Below, piece by piece: positions 7,152 through 15,551 of a stretch of 27,500 nucleotides of DNA (position 1 is its first letter; the number at the start of each line of letters is the position of its first letter). Source of the DNA: Sphaeroforma sirkka (lineage: Eukaryota; Opisthokonta; Ichthyosporea; Ichthyophonida); the NCBI GenBank assembly GCA_001586965.3, contig LUCW03000123.1, forward strand, positions 1-27,500, read 5' to 3'. Below the pieces are notes generated by a model. It ran no database searches. It was not told the origin of the DNA and was given only the letters and a program-made list of their open reading frames with translations. The position numbers and the translations under genes were made by a program.

Positions 7152-7347
7152 GAACAGCTAGAGGTACGCCCTGTGTGATCGAGGATATTTAGGCTCTTAA
7201 CAAGAGGCAGTCCCGATCATTCTTACACAAGCTACCACTGCTAAATCCTAACTGACTAAATTGTATTTTAGTTTAATATAGTTTGAAACCTAGTAATTTC
7301 CATCGAAGTTTACATCATCCGAGAAAAAGGTACACTCCCGCAGCTAG

Positions 7348-7838
7348 GTGACGCCTACCTTTTGTCCTAGTCTTCGGCAACAACTGGTCTCTCAATATCA
7401 GCTCCAGGATGGAGGCTATAGCATCTCATTTCCAGCTAATACCACCACCTGCATACTTCAACATGGCGCCAACTCAACCACCCTACATCGAACTCAAGGG
7501 GGTTACCGAATCTCCTACGCAGACATCACTCGGCTATCCAAGCCATCGGCAATCGCCCGAAATGCTTCCACGGCATTCTTCTGTTTTGCTCCGCCTTCTA
7601 TAGGCACACCCCACGCTATCAGCGCATCATCTCAGCCTGTGCCGACTAGCCCTACCACTTCACCTGTTCCCCCTATCGTCGATACATCCACAGCAGCCAT
7701 CCCACCACCACCATCGGTACCGACCAACGACGCCATTCCCCACACCGACAATTCTTACTCCGCTACACCCAAAGTAATGCACTACGACGAATTTCACTGC
7801 ATATACGGCCACAGAAACCCAGTCATCACCCACAAAAT
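7348..7838 (+). pseudogene. Copia-type protease end and Pro/Thr-rich linker
   Basis: The frame is open from before 7348 (nominal GTG start) to the solo LTR at 7839. PSLRQQLVSQYQLQDGGYSI (residues 8-27) and TQGGYRISY match the region after the catalytic loop in copia proteases (the VPSLRxNLLSVSQL-type block). Residues about 85-135 are a low-complexity Pro/Thr/Ser linker. The catalytic loop itself is absent because the Ty3-type element interrupts the gene upstream. Removing the solo LTR and one AAAT duplication leaves this frame in phase with the one at 8437. Confidence 0.75.
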
Positions 7839-8434
7839 TGTAAATTTCGATGGAAAACTACTAGGTTTCAAACTATATTAAACTAAAATACAATTTAGTC
7901 AGTTAGGATTTAGCAGTGGTAGCTTGTGTAAGAATGATCGGGACTGCCTCTTGTTAAGAGCCTAAATATCCTCGATCACACAGGGCGTACCTCTAGCTGT
8001 TCTTTATTGAATAATTTTCACTAGAAGTACTAAGTGTTCATGACCACTTGCCTAATTTGTAAATAGACATAATAACGTAAGTCACGTTAATACATTAGCT
8101 GATAAAAATAAAGTTCCATCTGAAGAAAGGTTAAAAAAAGAAAAAGACTTATTGGATTTTGGAGATTGGCGGGAGGACCAAAATCTATAAGTAGTAGTTC
8201 GGAGATTATAAAATTTAGTTTATAATATCCTACATCTACTAATGTCTCAAATAGGTCCAAGTAGATGAGTCATACCAAATACTCAGGCTATTGGAGCCAT
8301 CAAAGTGAATTTAGAACACTTTGGAAATATTGGAAAAAGAGCTTGTACTAAATTATTTAAAATACAAATAAAAACCAATGTATTATCTCAATTGATCTTG
8401 ATATTTTAGACTGACCGGAGGCCGTATTTCTACA
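7839..8434 (-). mobile_element. Solo LTR of the Ty3-type family, inverted, with AAAT duplication
   Basis: The 596-bp reverse complement of the 3' LTR at 6713-7314, about 97 percent identical by eye, with TG/CA ends. It is flanked by AAAT at 7835-7838 and again at 8435-8438, a 4-bp target-site duplication. It therefore marks an independent insertion of the same family in the opposite orientation, later reduced to one LTR by recombination. It interrupts the copia pol frame. Confidence 0.93.
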
Positions 8435-8436
8435 AA

Positions 8437-8637
8437 ATGACAAAGAAGCGCAGCATTACCTTTATCGAGAAGCCGCCGTCAGGCGCAACTACGGAAGAAT
8501 GGATGATCAACCGCAAGGATTTTGCCCAAGGCATGACTCACATTGATTTCCAACCTACCGTTGACTTATTTACCTCCACCCGTACCAACATGCTTCCCAA
8601 TTTCGATGGCCCCGGGGGTACTATCGCCTCCTGTTGA
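8437..8637 (+). pseudogene. Copia element: N-terminal part of a Dam-like domain
   Basis: This 66-codon frame resumes the copia pol after the solo LTR. EEWMINRKDFAQGM (residues 21-34) and PTVDLFTSTRTN (residues 40-51) correspond to WMLNKKWFNLAQ and FTVDMFAAEHN in the Ty3-type element at 4279-4365. In Dam-type methyltransferases this block precedes the NPP motif. The expected motif seems to survive as SPPVEL in another phase near 8610-8630, so a frame change lies around there. A TGA at 8635-8637 ends the frame. The Met at 8437 is not a start; it lies inside the long frame. Confidence 0.7.
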
Positions 8638-8643
8638 ACTAAG

Positions 8644-9498
8644 GTGGATCTCATCAAGCACAAGTGCTATGTCAACTCTCGATGGTCCGACATTCTGGCA
8701 ATACTCGACACTGTTTCCACCACTGGTGCCACCATAACGTTGTGTCTCGTCTCACTTTGTCCCAAGGCGACTTGGTGGCACAAATTCTTACCTCGTCTCC
8801 AAACTCAGCCGTGCATCATCCACGACAATGGACACACGTTCCAGCGCCACGGTACGGACGTTGTTGGCCAACCACCTTGGGTATTCTTTCTCATTGCCAA
8901 GATCGGTCCCATCAGTTCAGGAGTTGCCCCAGGCGACGATCTCAAGGCCGCAATTACCTACGCGACATCTCATCCAGAATTTGCAAAACATTGCCCGACC
9001 TGTCTCGAAGCAAAAATCAATGCAAAACCTGTTCAGCACTCTACTAACATTTACGGACCCGGCGAACAACTCTGCATGGATTTTCAAGGCACATTTCCTG
9101 CCGACCGTTACGGCAACCGTTACACTCTCGATCTAATCGACAGCGGTAGACAATACGGCCTACATGAGGACCTCAAGGGCAAACAAGATATGCACAACAA
9201 GGTCGGAAAATTAGTCCTAAAGATTTCTAGTCACTGGCATGCTAAACGGATTGTCGCCGACGGTGACTCTACATTTGTCTGTCAAAAGACTGTCGACATG
9301 CTCCAGTCTCACAAGATCGACTTCAACGCAAAGCCACCTTACACACAACATATAAACGGAAAAGTTGAATTTCCCCATCGCATCATAAACGAACTTATCA
9401 TCATCTATTTACTCCAAGCTGGCATGCAATGGAAACTCTGGGGCGACGCTCGCCGATGGGCTTGCATGCTCCGAAATGAAACCCGTTCACACCACTAG
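8644..9498 (+). pseudogene. Copia element: Dam-like C-terminal part and integrase core
   Basis: This 284-codon frame, with no real start. Residues about 30-88 (ATITLCLVSLCPKATWWHKF and WVFFLIAKIGP) continue the Dam-like domain; the WWH after a strand is typical of phage Dam proteins. Residues 110-120 (HPEFAKHCPTC) are the end of the copia HHCC zinc region. The integrase core follows: CMDFQG (Asp 146), VADGDSTF (Asp 206) and NGKVEF (Glu 242), a spacing of 35 residues between the last two, so the D,DX35E triad is intact. The second block departs from the usual SDNGxEF. The frame stops at 9498 and integrase continues in another phase. Confidence 0.88.
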
Positions 9499-9697
9499 TG
9501 ATATATGGCACCAGAAGAAAATTAATATTCTGGCTGCCTGTCTCTTCAAATTGGAATGCAAACCTCGCGCTGACAAACACAAATACAAATCAAAAGCTGG
9601 CTACGGTGTCCTCCTAGAAAGATCACCTAACTCTACACACGACACATGGCTAATTCGAGCCTGCGCACACAGCGTAGACATTATACACGCGACGTAA
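9476..9697 (+). pseudogene. Copia integrase C-terminal region
   Basis: This 73-codon frame overlaps the previous one and continues integrase. LFKLECKPRADKHKYKSKAG followed by YGVLLERS corresponds to the copia block in which a basic KxxKLDxRA-type stretch precedes GVFLGY. The GVFLGY equivalent is altered to GVLLER. A terminal ATVKF-type strand is split by the TAA at 9695-9697. A stretch with a similar role continues to about 9790 without an open frame. Confidence 0.7.
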
Positions 9698-9792
9698 AAT
9701 TCTTACCACTCGAGCGCCCCGAATGATCCTCCGACGATCGACGTGCAACACGCCCTAGTTTTCCATAAACTTGTACTGTTCCAAAGGATTAG

Positions 9793-10320
9793 ATGACTCA
9801 TGAGGCACCAATCTCTGCTGCCATCCCATTTGTCCCCACTACACCGCCACAAGTTGCCACCCCTCCGAACTCTTCCTCTTCCCCGGTATCCTCACCCATC
9901 ACCGCTCCTCTCCAGCAAACACCACCTCTCCCTACAACCTCTCCTTCACCGAATAAGCGCGCAACTTTTCGCCCCGGCAACGATCTTCGTTTTGATAGTA
10001 ACTTGGCGATGGACACTGAAAATACATTTGACGACCTCAGCTCCAACTCTAGTCCGAATTTTGTATCCATACATGACCATTGCAAAGCCCTTCCCACACA
10101 TGCCGTACCGGATCCACTTATACAGTCGCCTACCACCTCGACTCTCGCTATATCCCCAGCTCACACACCCCACTCTGACGCGCTCGCACAACCACTACAG
10201 GATCCCGTATCCACTTGGATTCCGATGAATCTCTCCTCGACGTTGTTACCGAATGTGGCCCCAACCAATCCACATTGCCTCTGGTCCTCCCCTCTCTCTG
10301 ATCACTCAACTATCGCGTAG
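9793..10320 (+). pseudogene. Copia Pol linker, Pro/Ser/Thr-rich
   Basis: This 175-codon frame is almost all Pro, Ser, Thr and Ala in residues 1-55 and 95-140, with a charged middle (KRATFRPGNDLRFD). Copia polyproteins have such a variable hinge between integrase and RT. No domain is present. Frames on the other strand and in the other phases across here are also open because of the biased base composition and are not genes. It ends at TAG 10318-10320, before the RT start. Confidence 0.65.
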
Positions 10321-10566
10321 ATTCCCACACCTCACGCGCTCGCGGTGCAACCCTTGCAACGGCCCGAGATTACCCTGTTCGAGACAATGTCTCTTCTGGA
10401 CCCTACGGTGCCGAAGAGCATCGCCAAGGCCCAAACTGCTCCTGACTGGGCCCTGTGGAAGGAATTGCCATAGACGCGAACATAAGGCACATATTATAAA
10501 CAAACTCGCGGATGTCGTCCCTATTTCGGATGTTCCAAAGGATGCAAAAATAATCCATTCCCTAGT
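10321..10566 (+). pseudogene. Copia RT N-terminal region, frames broken
   Basis: The start of the RVT_2-type RT is recognisable near 10387 as SLLDPTVPKSIAKAQTAPDW and LWKE, matching the block where copia RTs read DPxxxKxAL...WxxAMxxE. It then passes through a changed phase (DVVPISDVPKDAKIIHSLV at about 10508-10566), which is the WxLVPxPxxxKxI block. Frame changes lie near 10470-10500 and 10565-10580. Confidence 0.7.
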
Positions 10567-10809
10567 ATGTCCTGGCACGTAAACACGATGAAAACGGAAA
10601 TCTCATACAGCCGTATGGTCGCACGAGGCGACCACCAGGAACAAGGCGACTCTTATTACGAAACTTACGCCCCCGTCGTCTCATCTGTCACTCTCAGGAC
10701 ATTCTTAGCGCGCGCAGCATTTGAGAAATATCAGGTACATCACTTTGATATATTCACCGCTTACCTATACGCAAAACTCGATACAGTTGTTTACATGCAC
10801 CCTCCATAG
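10567..10809 (+). pseudogene. Copia RT palm, first part
   Basis: This 80-codon frame contains YSRMVARGDHQEQGDSYYET, YAPVVSS and HHFDIFTAYLYAKLD (first catalytic Asp in the FDI..AYL block) and VYMHPP. These are the classic copia RT blocks (KARLVAKG, TFAPV, QxDVxxAFLxGxL, VYMxQP). It ends at TAG 10807-10809. The next frame at 10810 is in the same phase, so this is a true nonsense codon, not a frame change. Confidence 0.88.
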
Positions 10810-11103
10810 GGTACAGTGGACCTCGGTTTCTATACTAAGAACACAGTCCTAAAACTCAAACGAGAATTATACGGCCTTAGACAATCTGGCCGATTGTGTA
10901 ACTTCGACATTGCCGATAAACTCAAACAACTAGGTTTTAAACAGATGGAAGCTGACGAATGTAAATGGACACACACCACGAAGGACATCATCGTAGTAAT
11001 TTATGTCGACGAAATTTGCCCTGCAATCTCCCCCCCCCCGGTACATCACATGCGAAATGGCTATACGACAAACTCGGCGCTCACTATAAACTCAAGAATT
11101 TAA
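10810..11103 (+). pseudogene. Copia RT palm, second part (YVDE)
   Basis: It continues in phase after the nonsense codon. LKRELYGLRQSGRLCNF is the copia KLxKALYGLKQAPRxW block, and VVIYVDEICPA holds the catalytic motif as YVDE (11002-11013) instead of YVDD, which should abolish polymerisation. A run of about ten C (near 11030-11038) then shifts the frame. The sequence TSHAKWLYDKLGAHYKLKNL continues the thumb in the next phase (about 11044-11103). The nominal ATG at 10816 is internal. Confidence 0.88.
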
Positions 11104-12000
11104 GGCGTGCAAAACATCTCGTTGGGCTAAAATCACACAGCACAAAGATGGTAGCATATCCATCGGGCAACAAGCATACATAGAAAAGATGCTAGCCAAG
11201 TTCAACCTAGTATACCAGGCAACCTGAACAAGCACCCATCAACTCTCACAGGTGGCCCATGCACCGAGAAATACCGTTCACTACTGGGCGCACTTAGGTT
11301 TAGCTTCAAACATGACCAGAGTCGACATCTCGTGCACTCTCAACCAATTAGCATCATACAGCAACCAACCCCTCACAGAGCACTGGACTGCTGTACAACA
11401 CATCCTTCTCTAGCTAGCACGTACCAAAGACTTTGTCCTCACATACCGTCCAAATTCGACCAACAAAACAGTCGACACAGCTCTCGAAGCATTCTCAGAT
11501 TCGGACTGAGGAAATTGCCTTACCACTCGCCGATCACAATCGGGCTCGCCCAATACATTTAACGACACTCCCATCCTCTGGCGATCCGCAAAACAACAAA
11601 TATGTTCAAATAGTAGCGGTGAGGCTGAGTACGTAGCTGCAGCCGAAACAGCACAGAATTTAGCATGGATCCGTAACATCCTTGAATCATTCGGATACAC
11701 ATTTTCCATTCCTACCAAATTCTATATTGACAATCAATCCGCCATTAAAATATAATTAGGCACAGGTACCCCTAAAGGGTTTAAACACGTCGAGATTAAG
11801 CACCATTACATCCGAAAATGTGCATAAGACGACAAAATCGATTTTCAGTACGTCAGCACTCATGCTAATTCAGCGGATTTACTCACAAAAAGCTTACCTC
11901 GCCCAAAGCACGAGCATTTCTGCGAACAACTCCTCACAGCTCCAGTAGGTTACTTGCACCGTACACCAGTCGCAGGCTACTTCCGTCAACGACCCCTCCC
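11104..12000 (+). pseudogene. Copia RT end and RNase H, heavily broken
   Basis: Pieces in several phases give the expected order. LRRAKHLVGLK and a QQAYIEKMLAKFNL block (about 11104-11220) are followed by YRSLLGAL (about 11270-11295), NMTRVDISCTLNQLASYS (about 11311-11364) and EHWTAVQHILL before a TAG. LTYRPNSTNKTVDTALEAFS comes next. WRSAKQQ, SSGEAEYVAAAETAQNLAWI and YIDNQSAIKI are the RNase H blocks, followed by KHVEIKHHYIR and FQYVSTHANSADLLTKSLPR, the usual copia C-terminus. In-frame stops include one near 11410, one after SAIKI (about 11755) and one near 11826. The domain is unmistakable but non-functional. Confidence 0.88.
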
Positions 12001-12035
12001 AAGAAGCACCTACCGCTTCGCTTCAAGGGGGTAAT

Positions 12036-12317
12036 TGCACTGAAAGTGCACTCATAAGAAGCCTATACTTTATGGCCCTCCTGCGCTCTTCAGCCACGTA
12101 CCTCGGTTGCTCCAGCCTACTCCAGACCTAACCTCGGCCCTAAAATATAATTAGGACAATTATATTTTAGGTGCATATAAATATGCTAGTACTTCGGTTA
12201 ATAACAATTTATTAGGGTCCATAGAAACCCATAATTTTTTTAGGTCTCTACATAGTGATTCTAAACATATATGTTTAATTGTCTAGGGTTAAAAATTTAA
12301 GGAAGGGGGACGTAACA
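12036..12317 (+). repeat. Candidate 3' LTR of the copia element
   Basis: A purine tract AAGGGGG at 12025-12031 is followed by TG at 12036-12037, and CGTAACA ends at 12317, giving TG...CA limits. Inside are a TATA-like CATATAAATATG (about 12174-12185) and a palindrome (12139-12171). The 5' LTR is not in the window, so both ends are proposals. Confidence 0.45.
12139..12171. repeat. 14-bp perfect inverted repeat in the candidate copia LTR
   Basis: CCTAAAATATAATT (12139-12152) and its exact reverse complement (12158-12171) flank a 5-base loop. It lies just upstream of the TATA-like box, where it could be a promoter element or an RNA hairpin. Confidence 0.75.
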
Positions 12318-12840
12318 GGCTGTAGTAATGGAGGCAATTTTAACAGGCAGTCATAATGTAAGAAGTCTTGAGCATTCTCATGGTTTATTGTGCACAAACA
12401 CAAGAGTCATCTAGTCTCATTTTTATGACACATAAGCTCGAACCTGACTTTATTTTGGATGCGTCTATTATATTTCAGCCCGAAGTATTGTACCAACAAT
12501 ATTTCTTTCCAGTGGCTGCCGGATATATACACGGAAGTGAAAACTCCATTCGACTTGGAGGAAACGTTTTACTCGGGGTTTTTTATCAGTTTAAAGATCG
12601 GCAATTTTTTATTATTGGAACCTTCAGGATTCAACTTTCAAGTCGCTGATCCTCGTATGTATGGATGAGGAGTCGTCGCCTGTCACTGGTCCTCAAAATT
12701 GACGGGCTAGCCTCCTAAATGATAGACATATCCTTTCGTATTCCCGCTGTGATGTAGTTACTAGATACTGTATGTATTTATATGAAATAAAAATATGTAA
12801 CAGTCAACAGTTCCGGGTGGATCGGTTACTGACGTATCTA
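12318..12840. other. Non-coding or unidentified stretch after the copia element
   Basis: Two overlapping plus frames (12368-12649, 93 codons; 12459-12668, 69 codons) have no recognisable domain and compete with each other. TTTCTTTCCAG at about 12503-12513 looks like a splice acceptor, but I cannot build a gene around it. An AATAAAA hexamer occurs at about 12786. A short repeat AACAGGC occurs at about 12315 and 12340. Confidence 0.3.
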
Positions 12841-13032
12841 TTATTGACTATCATTTTTCCTGGATGCGGACTCCGACTCCATAGTAACATATGAGCCGAA
12901 CTCAATCAATCCATCAACCACCACAAAGCTAGTGGGTTGAGTGCGTGTGTTCGTAGTCCAATCCTTGAACTGGGTTCCACACTGTAACGGGTGACTCTTC
13001 AATTTTGTAACTTTCCCTATGCCATCTATCTT
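12841..13032 (-). CDS. Candidate terminal exon, unidentified protein
   Basis: On the minus strand a T-rich tract ending in TTCTGGCACAG (about 13057-13033) resembles an intron 3' end. It is followed by a 63-codon open frame to TAA at 12841-12843. The product starts KIDGIGKVTKLKSHPLQC and has a hydrophobic strand-like piece SFVVVDGLIEFGSYVTM, then a polar Ser/Lys end. I do not recognise a family and found no convincing upstream exon. The codon pattern is ordinary. It could be a real last exon or a chance frame. Confidence 0.3.
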   Translation of the reverse strand, partial: KIDGIGKVTKLKSHPLQCGTQFKDWTTNTRTQPTSFVVVDGLIEFGSYVTMESESASRKNDSQ

Positions 13033-13185
13033 CTGTGCCAGAAAACAAAAAAAATAAAACACACACTTAAAGTTGAATAGTCTCCAGTACATGTTCGGGC
13101 TATTCTATCAAATATGTATTGCTCATTTCTCAAAAATGTGATGAACACCCATAATTCTGGGAACTCTCCCCAGTATTAGGAAGCA

Positions 13186-13510
13186 TTCGACAGTTTATTT
13201 TGGAATCCCTGGAATATGAAGTAGTACTCATATATTTACGGACACTGTCAATACGTACGCATTATTGGTATGCTCTAGAAACTCACTAACAAACCAGTAA
13301 CAGGGAAACAATGTTTGAAAGTTTATGTAGTATCTCTTGGACAATATGTGCTACATATGTTACAGACGATGTCGGTGCTATATATTATGGTAGGTTTTAG
13401 AAACTCACTAGAAAACCATTAGTAGTGAATGTTCGACAGTATATGTGATATCCAATGCAAGTGGCACCCAGTGTGTTCATGGACAACGTCGGTGAGTATA
13501 TATTTTTAAA
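13186..13510. repeat. Three diverged tandem copies of a ~120-bp unit
   Basis: Anchors TTCGACAGTTT (13186), TTTGAAAGTTT (13314) and TTCGACAGTAT (13432) start successive copies with periods of 128 and 118 bases. Further matching blocks include TAGAAACTCACTA (about 13275 and 13397) and GACGATGTCGGTG / GACAACGTCGGTG (about 13365 and 13482). The third copy is partial. No coding function is evident. Confidence 0.6.
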
Positions 13511-14612
13511 AGTAAATACGCGTCAGTATCGAGCATCTGATATAGCCGATTTTCGTGTATATGTTATTCTGCGTTCAGTACACTTGTCATTCTCTCATCT
13601 AAAGAAATCACCTTCGATCAGTGTTACATACATCATCTGACACTAGACTATAGATTTAGGTAACATGTCTTTTATGTGATAAATTCTGGGATACTGTAAA
13701 TAGTTGCGCTATTGAAATCCACAACATAGCTACAACGAGAATTGGAACGTTGTTCTCTGTTGTTTTAGGGTTTAATTTTTAAAATTGAATAGTTAATTTG
13801 AATTATTAAGTGTTTGTCCTATTAGGATCACTTCACAGCCTTCGCTGAAAATTAAAGTTGTGAGTAGTATTTGAAGTAATATTTGAATTTCTGTATATGG
13901 CTACACGCTAGAATGATTTATGTTCTATTTTAAATAGGTAATTGGTGAATACTGACTGGTGTATAATGTAATATGGGTATTAAATTGTGTGTGTGTGGGC
14001 TTACGATTTATACAATGATGAATTTTACACAGAAACCTATGAGCTGATGTAGATGGTTTACAACGACATTATATTGCACAGTATACGTGATTGTATACCT
14101 AGCTTCGTAGCTTATGTGGTGACTATTTCCACTTTAGCTGTGTACTGTTTTCTATTTCCAAACCGAAATGTGTGGACTCATCTACTGGTAAAGGTATGTA
14201 AGCTATTAACGCGTTGAAGCAGATGTTACAACACGTTATTGGTAGACGACACACTTTTGCTACGAAATGTCAACAAGTATTACAACGTATCGTCACTCAT
14301 AATTAAACTATACTTATTACCTCCGATGGTTTACACATAAGAACCGTTGATGGACAAGTGTGTGGATACCTCCCTTTCAGACCTATTTGTTTCTTCGATT
14401 TATAATCACTGGCACGACTGGCAACTTTGTTGGTAATTGCGGAACACAAGATCCGAAATTTGATAGAATGACTTCGTGACTTGTGTCCTGTTGTTGACAT
14501 TGGTATACTAGTTCATGTATGTCAACATGATATTGAGCCTTCTTCCACTGGTGTTCATTTCTCGGGGATCTATATGTGAATGACTATCTCGTGCAAATAG
14601 GATGGTGATTTC
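13511..14612. other. AT-rich stretch, no gene recognised
   Basis: Mostly AT-rich with a short GT run (about 13987-13998). A minus-strand frame at 14303-14500 (65 codons) has no recognisable domain. Nothing here can be named with support. Confidence 0.4.
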
Positions 14613-14801
14613 TTGGCGTTTCAGCATCGAAATACGGAGTGTAACGGTAAACTGAGTCAAATAGGACAGTATCTATATCGTACAGATCATCGATTTACCG
14701 TGGCACCTAAACTAACCCTCGAGGAAGGCAATATGGTATTGATGATTCAGCCACAATTGTTGACTAGTATTTGTAGTATTGTTGATGCACCTCTGCGCTG
14801 A
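14613..14801 (+). pseudogene. Possible integrase C-terminal relic
   Basis: This 62-codon frame contains GQYLYRTDHRFTVAPKLTLE followed by EGNMVLMIQPQ. The pattern of a basic/aromatic stretch, a Leu-x-x-x-x-Gly-(Asn/Asp)-x-Val-Leu strand and a variable end recalls the GDxVLL block in Ty3-type integrase tails (compare FKVGDYVNI at 5935-5961). Upstream sequence gives no clear catalytic core. It may be an isolated relic or a chance match. Confidence 0.25.
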
Positions 14802-15242
14802 TTATACTGTATTTGCGCAGGCAGAGTGTATTGGTTTTGGTGCAGGAGGCATTTTGTTTTGTTCCTATTTTTAAATTGGTTTTTAGACTTTACATTGTTC
14901 AAAAGTACTCATGATTTGTAAATACTTGCGTATACGATGATATTTTTATCGTTGAGCACGTGGTTCTACATGAGAGAGAGAGTATGTACATTAATATGTG
15001 CTATCTTATTGTGTGTATTGGCACAAAGTCAACCCACTTACGTCATCTACATACATTTTCTGGGCTTTATATTTTTATTGTATGTCAGCGAAACGGAAGA
15101 ACGTGTCTGCCTATGAGGGGCTTTTATCAGTTTTATTTTGATTTTCATATTGTATTCTTGTATTTTATACGACCACCGCGAAATCGTGCATTGGCCATAG
15201 TTTGCATGTTTTATTTGTTATTGAACAACACTGTAGTAAAAC
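14802..15242. other. Unidentified stretch with one weak frame
   Basis: A plus-strand frame of 97 codons (14960-15253) starts at an ATG-less position and is rich in aromatic and Cys residues, with hydrophobic patches (YIFIVCQ, FHIVFLYFI). It has no recognised family, and its end lies in the hairpin that follows. It is probably not a gene. Confidence 0.3.
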
Positions 15243-15301
15243 TAGGTGAATGACTAAACCAACCAAGCTATAATAGGTTGGTTGGTTCAGTCATTCACCT
15301 A
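15243..15301. repeat. 24-bp hairpin (one mismatch)
   Basis: The left arm at 15243-15266 (TAGGTGAATGACTAAACC...) pairs with the right arm at 15278-15301, with one mismatch and an 11-base AT-rich loop. The arms could be the ends of a small deleted inverted-repeat transposon, or a cruciform-forming hairpin. It is followed 22 bases later by a tandem duplication. Confidence 0.8.
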
Positions 15302-15323
15302 ACTCACTACAACACTTTGGTTT

Positions 15324-15551
15324 GCGATCAATCCATACTTCAAAATGACTGTCATATATGGATCGGTGACATATATCTGTACACGCCTTCACTATGGAGT
15401 GTATTTCTTGGAATGTATTCATTCTTCCGATATATATGCGATCAATCCATACTTCAAAACGACTGTTATATATGGATCGGTGACACACATCTGTACACGC
15501 CTTCACTGTGGAGTGTATTTCTTACAATGTATTCATTCTTCGGATATATAC
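15324..15551. repeat. 114-bp tandem duplication, two copies
   Basis: Copy 1 is 15324-15437 and copy 2 is 15438-15551, with about nine differences, mostly transitions, so about 92 percent identical. The unit is a multiple of three and stays open in more than one frame on both strands, giving 38-residue repeats in translation (for example CDQSILQNDCHIWIGD). There is no good start codon, so a protein role is doubtful. Confidence 0.9.

Larger units (their letters stand above)
1..7314 (+). mobile_element. Ty3/gypsy-type LTR retrotransposon with Dam-like and chromodomain-like domains
   Basis: The element runs from a 5' LTR cut by the window edge (1-239) to a complete 3' LTR (6713-7314). Between them, on the plus strand, lie Gag, Cys/His knuckles, protease, RT (YLDD), RNase H, a Dam-like methyltransferase-type domain, integrase (D, DX35E) with a GPF motif, and a chromodomain-like tail. 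RT before integrase is the Ty3/gypsy order; the GPY/F-like module and chromodomain-like end suggest a chromovirus-type lineage. The LTR copies differ at one of 239 comparable bases (139 T versus 7214 C), which suggests a recent insertion. The reading frame changes about ten times, and several breaks lie at homopolymers. The element is inserted in the protease region of a copia-type element that resumes at 7315. The left target-site duplication is outside the window. Confidence 0.93.
6713..7314 (+). repeat. 3' LTR of the Ty3-type element (602 bp)
   Basis: It begins TGTAGAAATACGG and ends GAAGTTTACA, with TG...CA termini. Its last 239 bases match the 5' LTR with one difference. A reverse-complement solo copy lies at 7839-8434, which fixes both ends. 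It contains an AATAAA hexamer (7146-7151), T-rich tracts and a 15-bp hairpin (6960-7004). Confidence 0.95.
7315..12317 (+). mobile_element. Decayed Ty1/copia-type retrotransposon, 5' part outside the window
   Basis: From 7315 the plus strand holds the protease end, a Pro/Ser/Thr-rich linker, a Dam-like domain, integrase, a second long linker, RT and RNase H. Integrase before RT is the Ty1/copia order. A candidate 3' LTR ends near 12317. The 5' LTR, Gag and most of protease must lie left of the window, on the far side of the Ty3-type insertion. The element is also split by a solo LTR at 7839-8434. It carries several in-frame nonsense codons, frame changes and a YVDE instead of YVDD, so it is inactive and older than the element inserted in it. 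Confidence 0.9.

Noticed and set aside
9798..10228. Overlapping long frames on both strands
   Set aside because: Produced by the biased base composition of the copia Pro/Ser/Thr linker; only the 9793 frame fits the element order.
12368..12668. Two overlapping unknown frames as genes
   Set aside because: No domain, competing phases, and no convincing splice partners.
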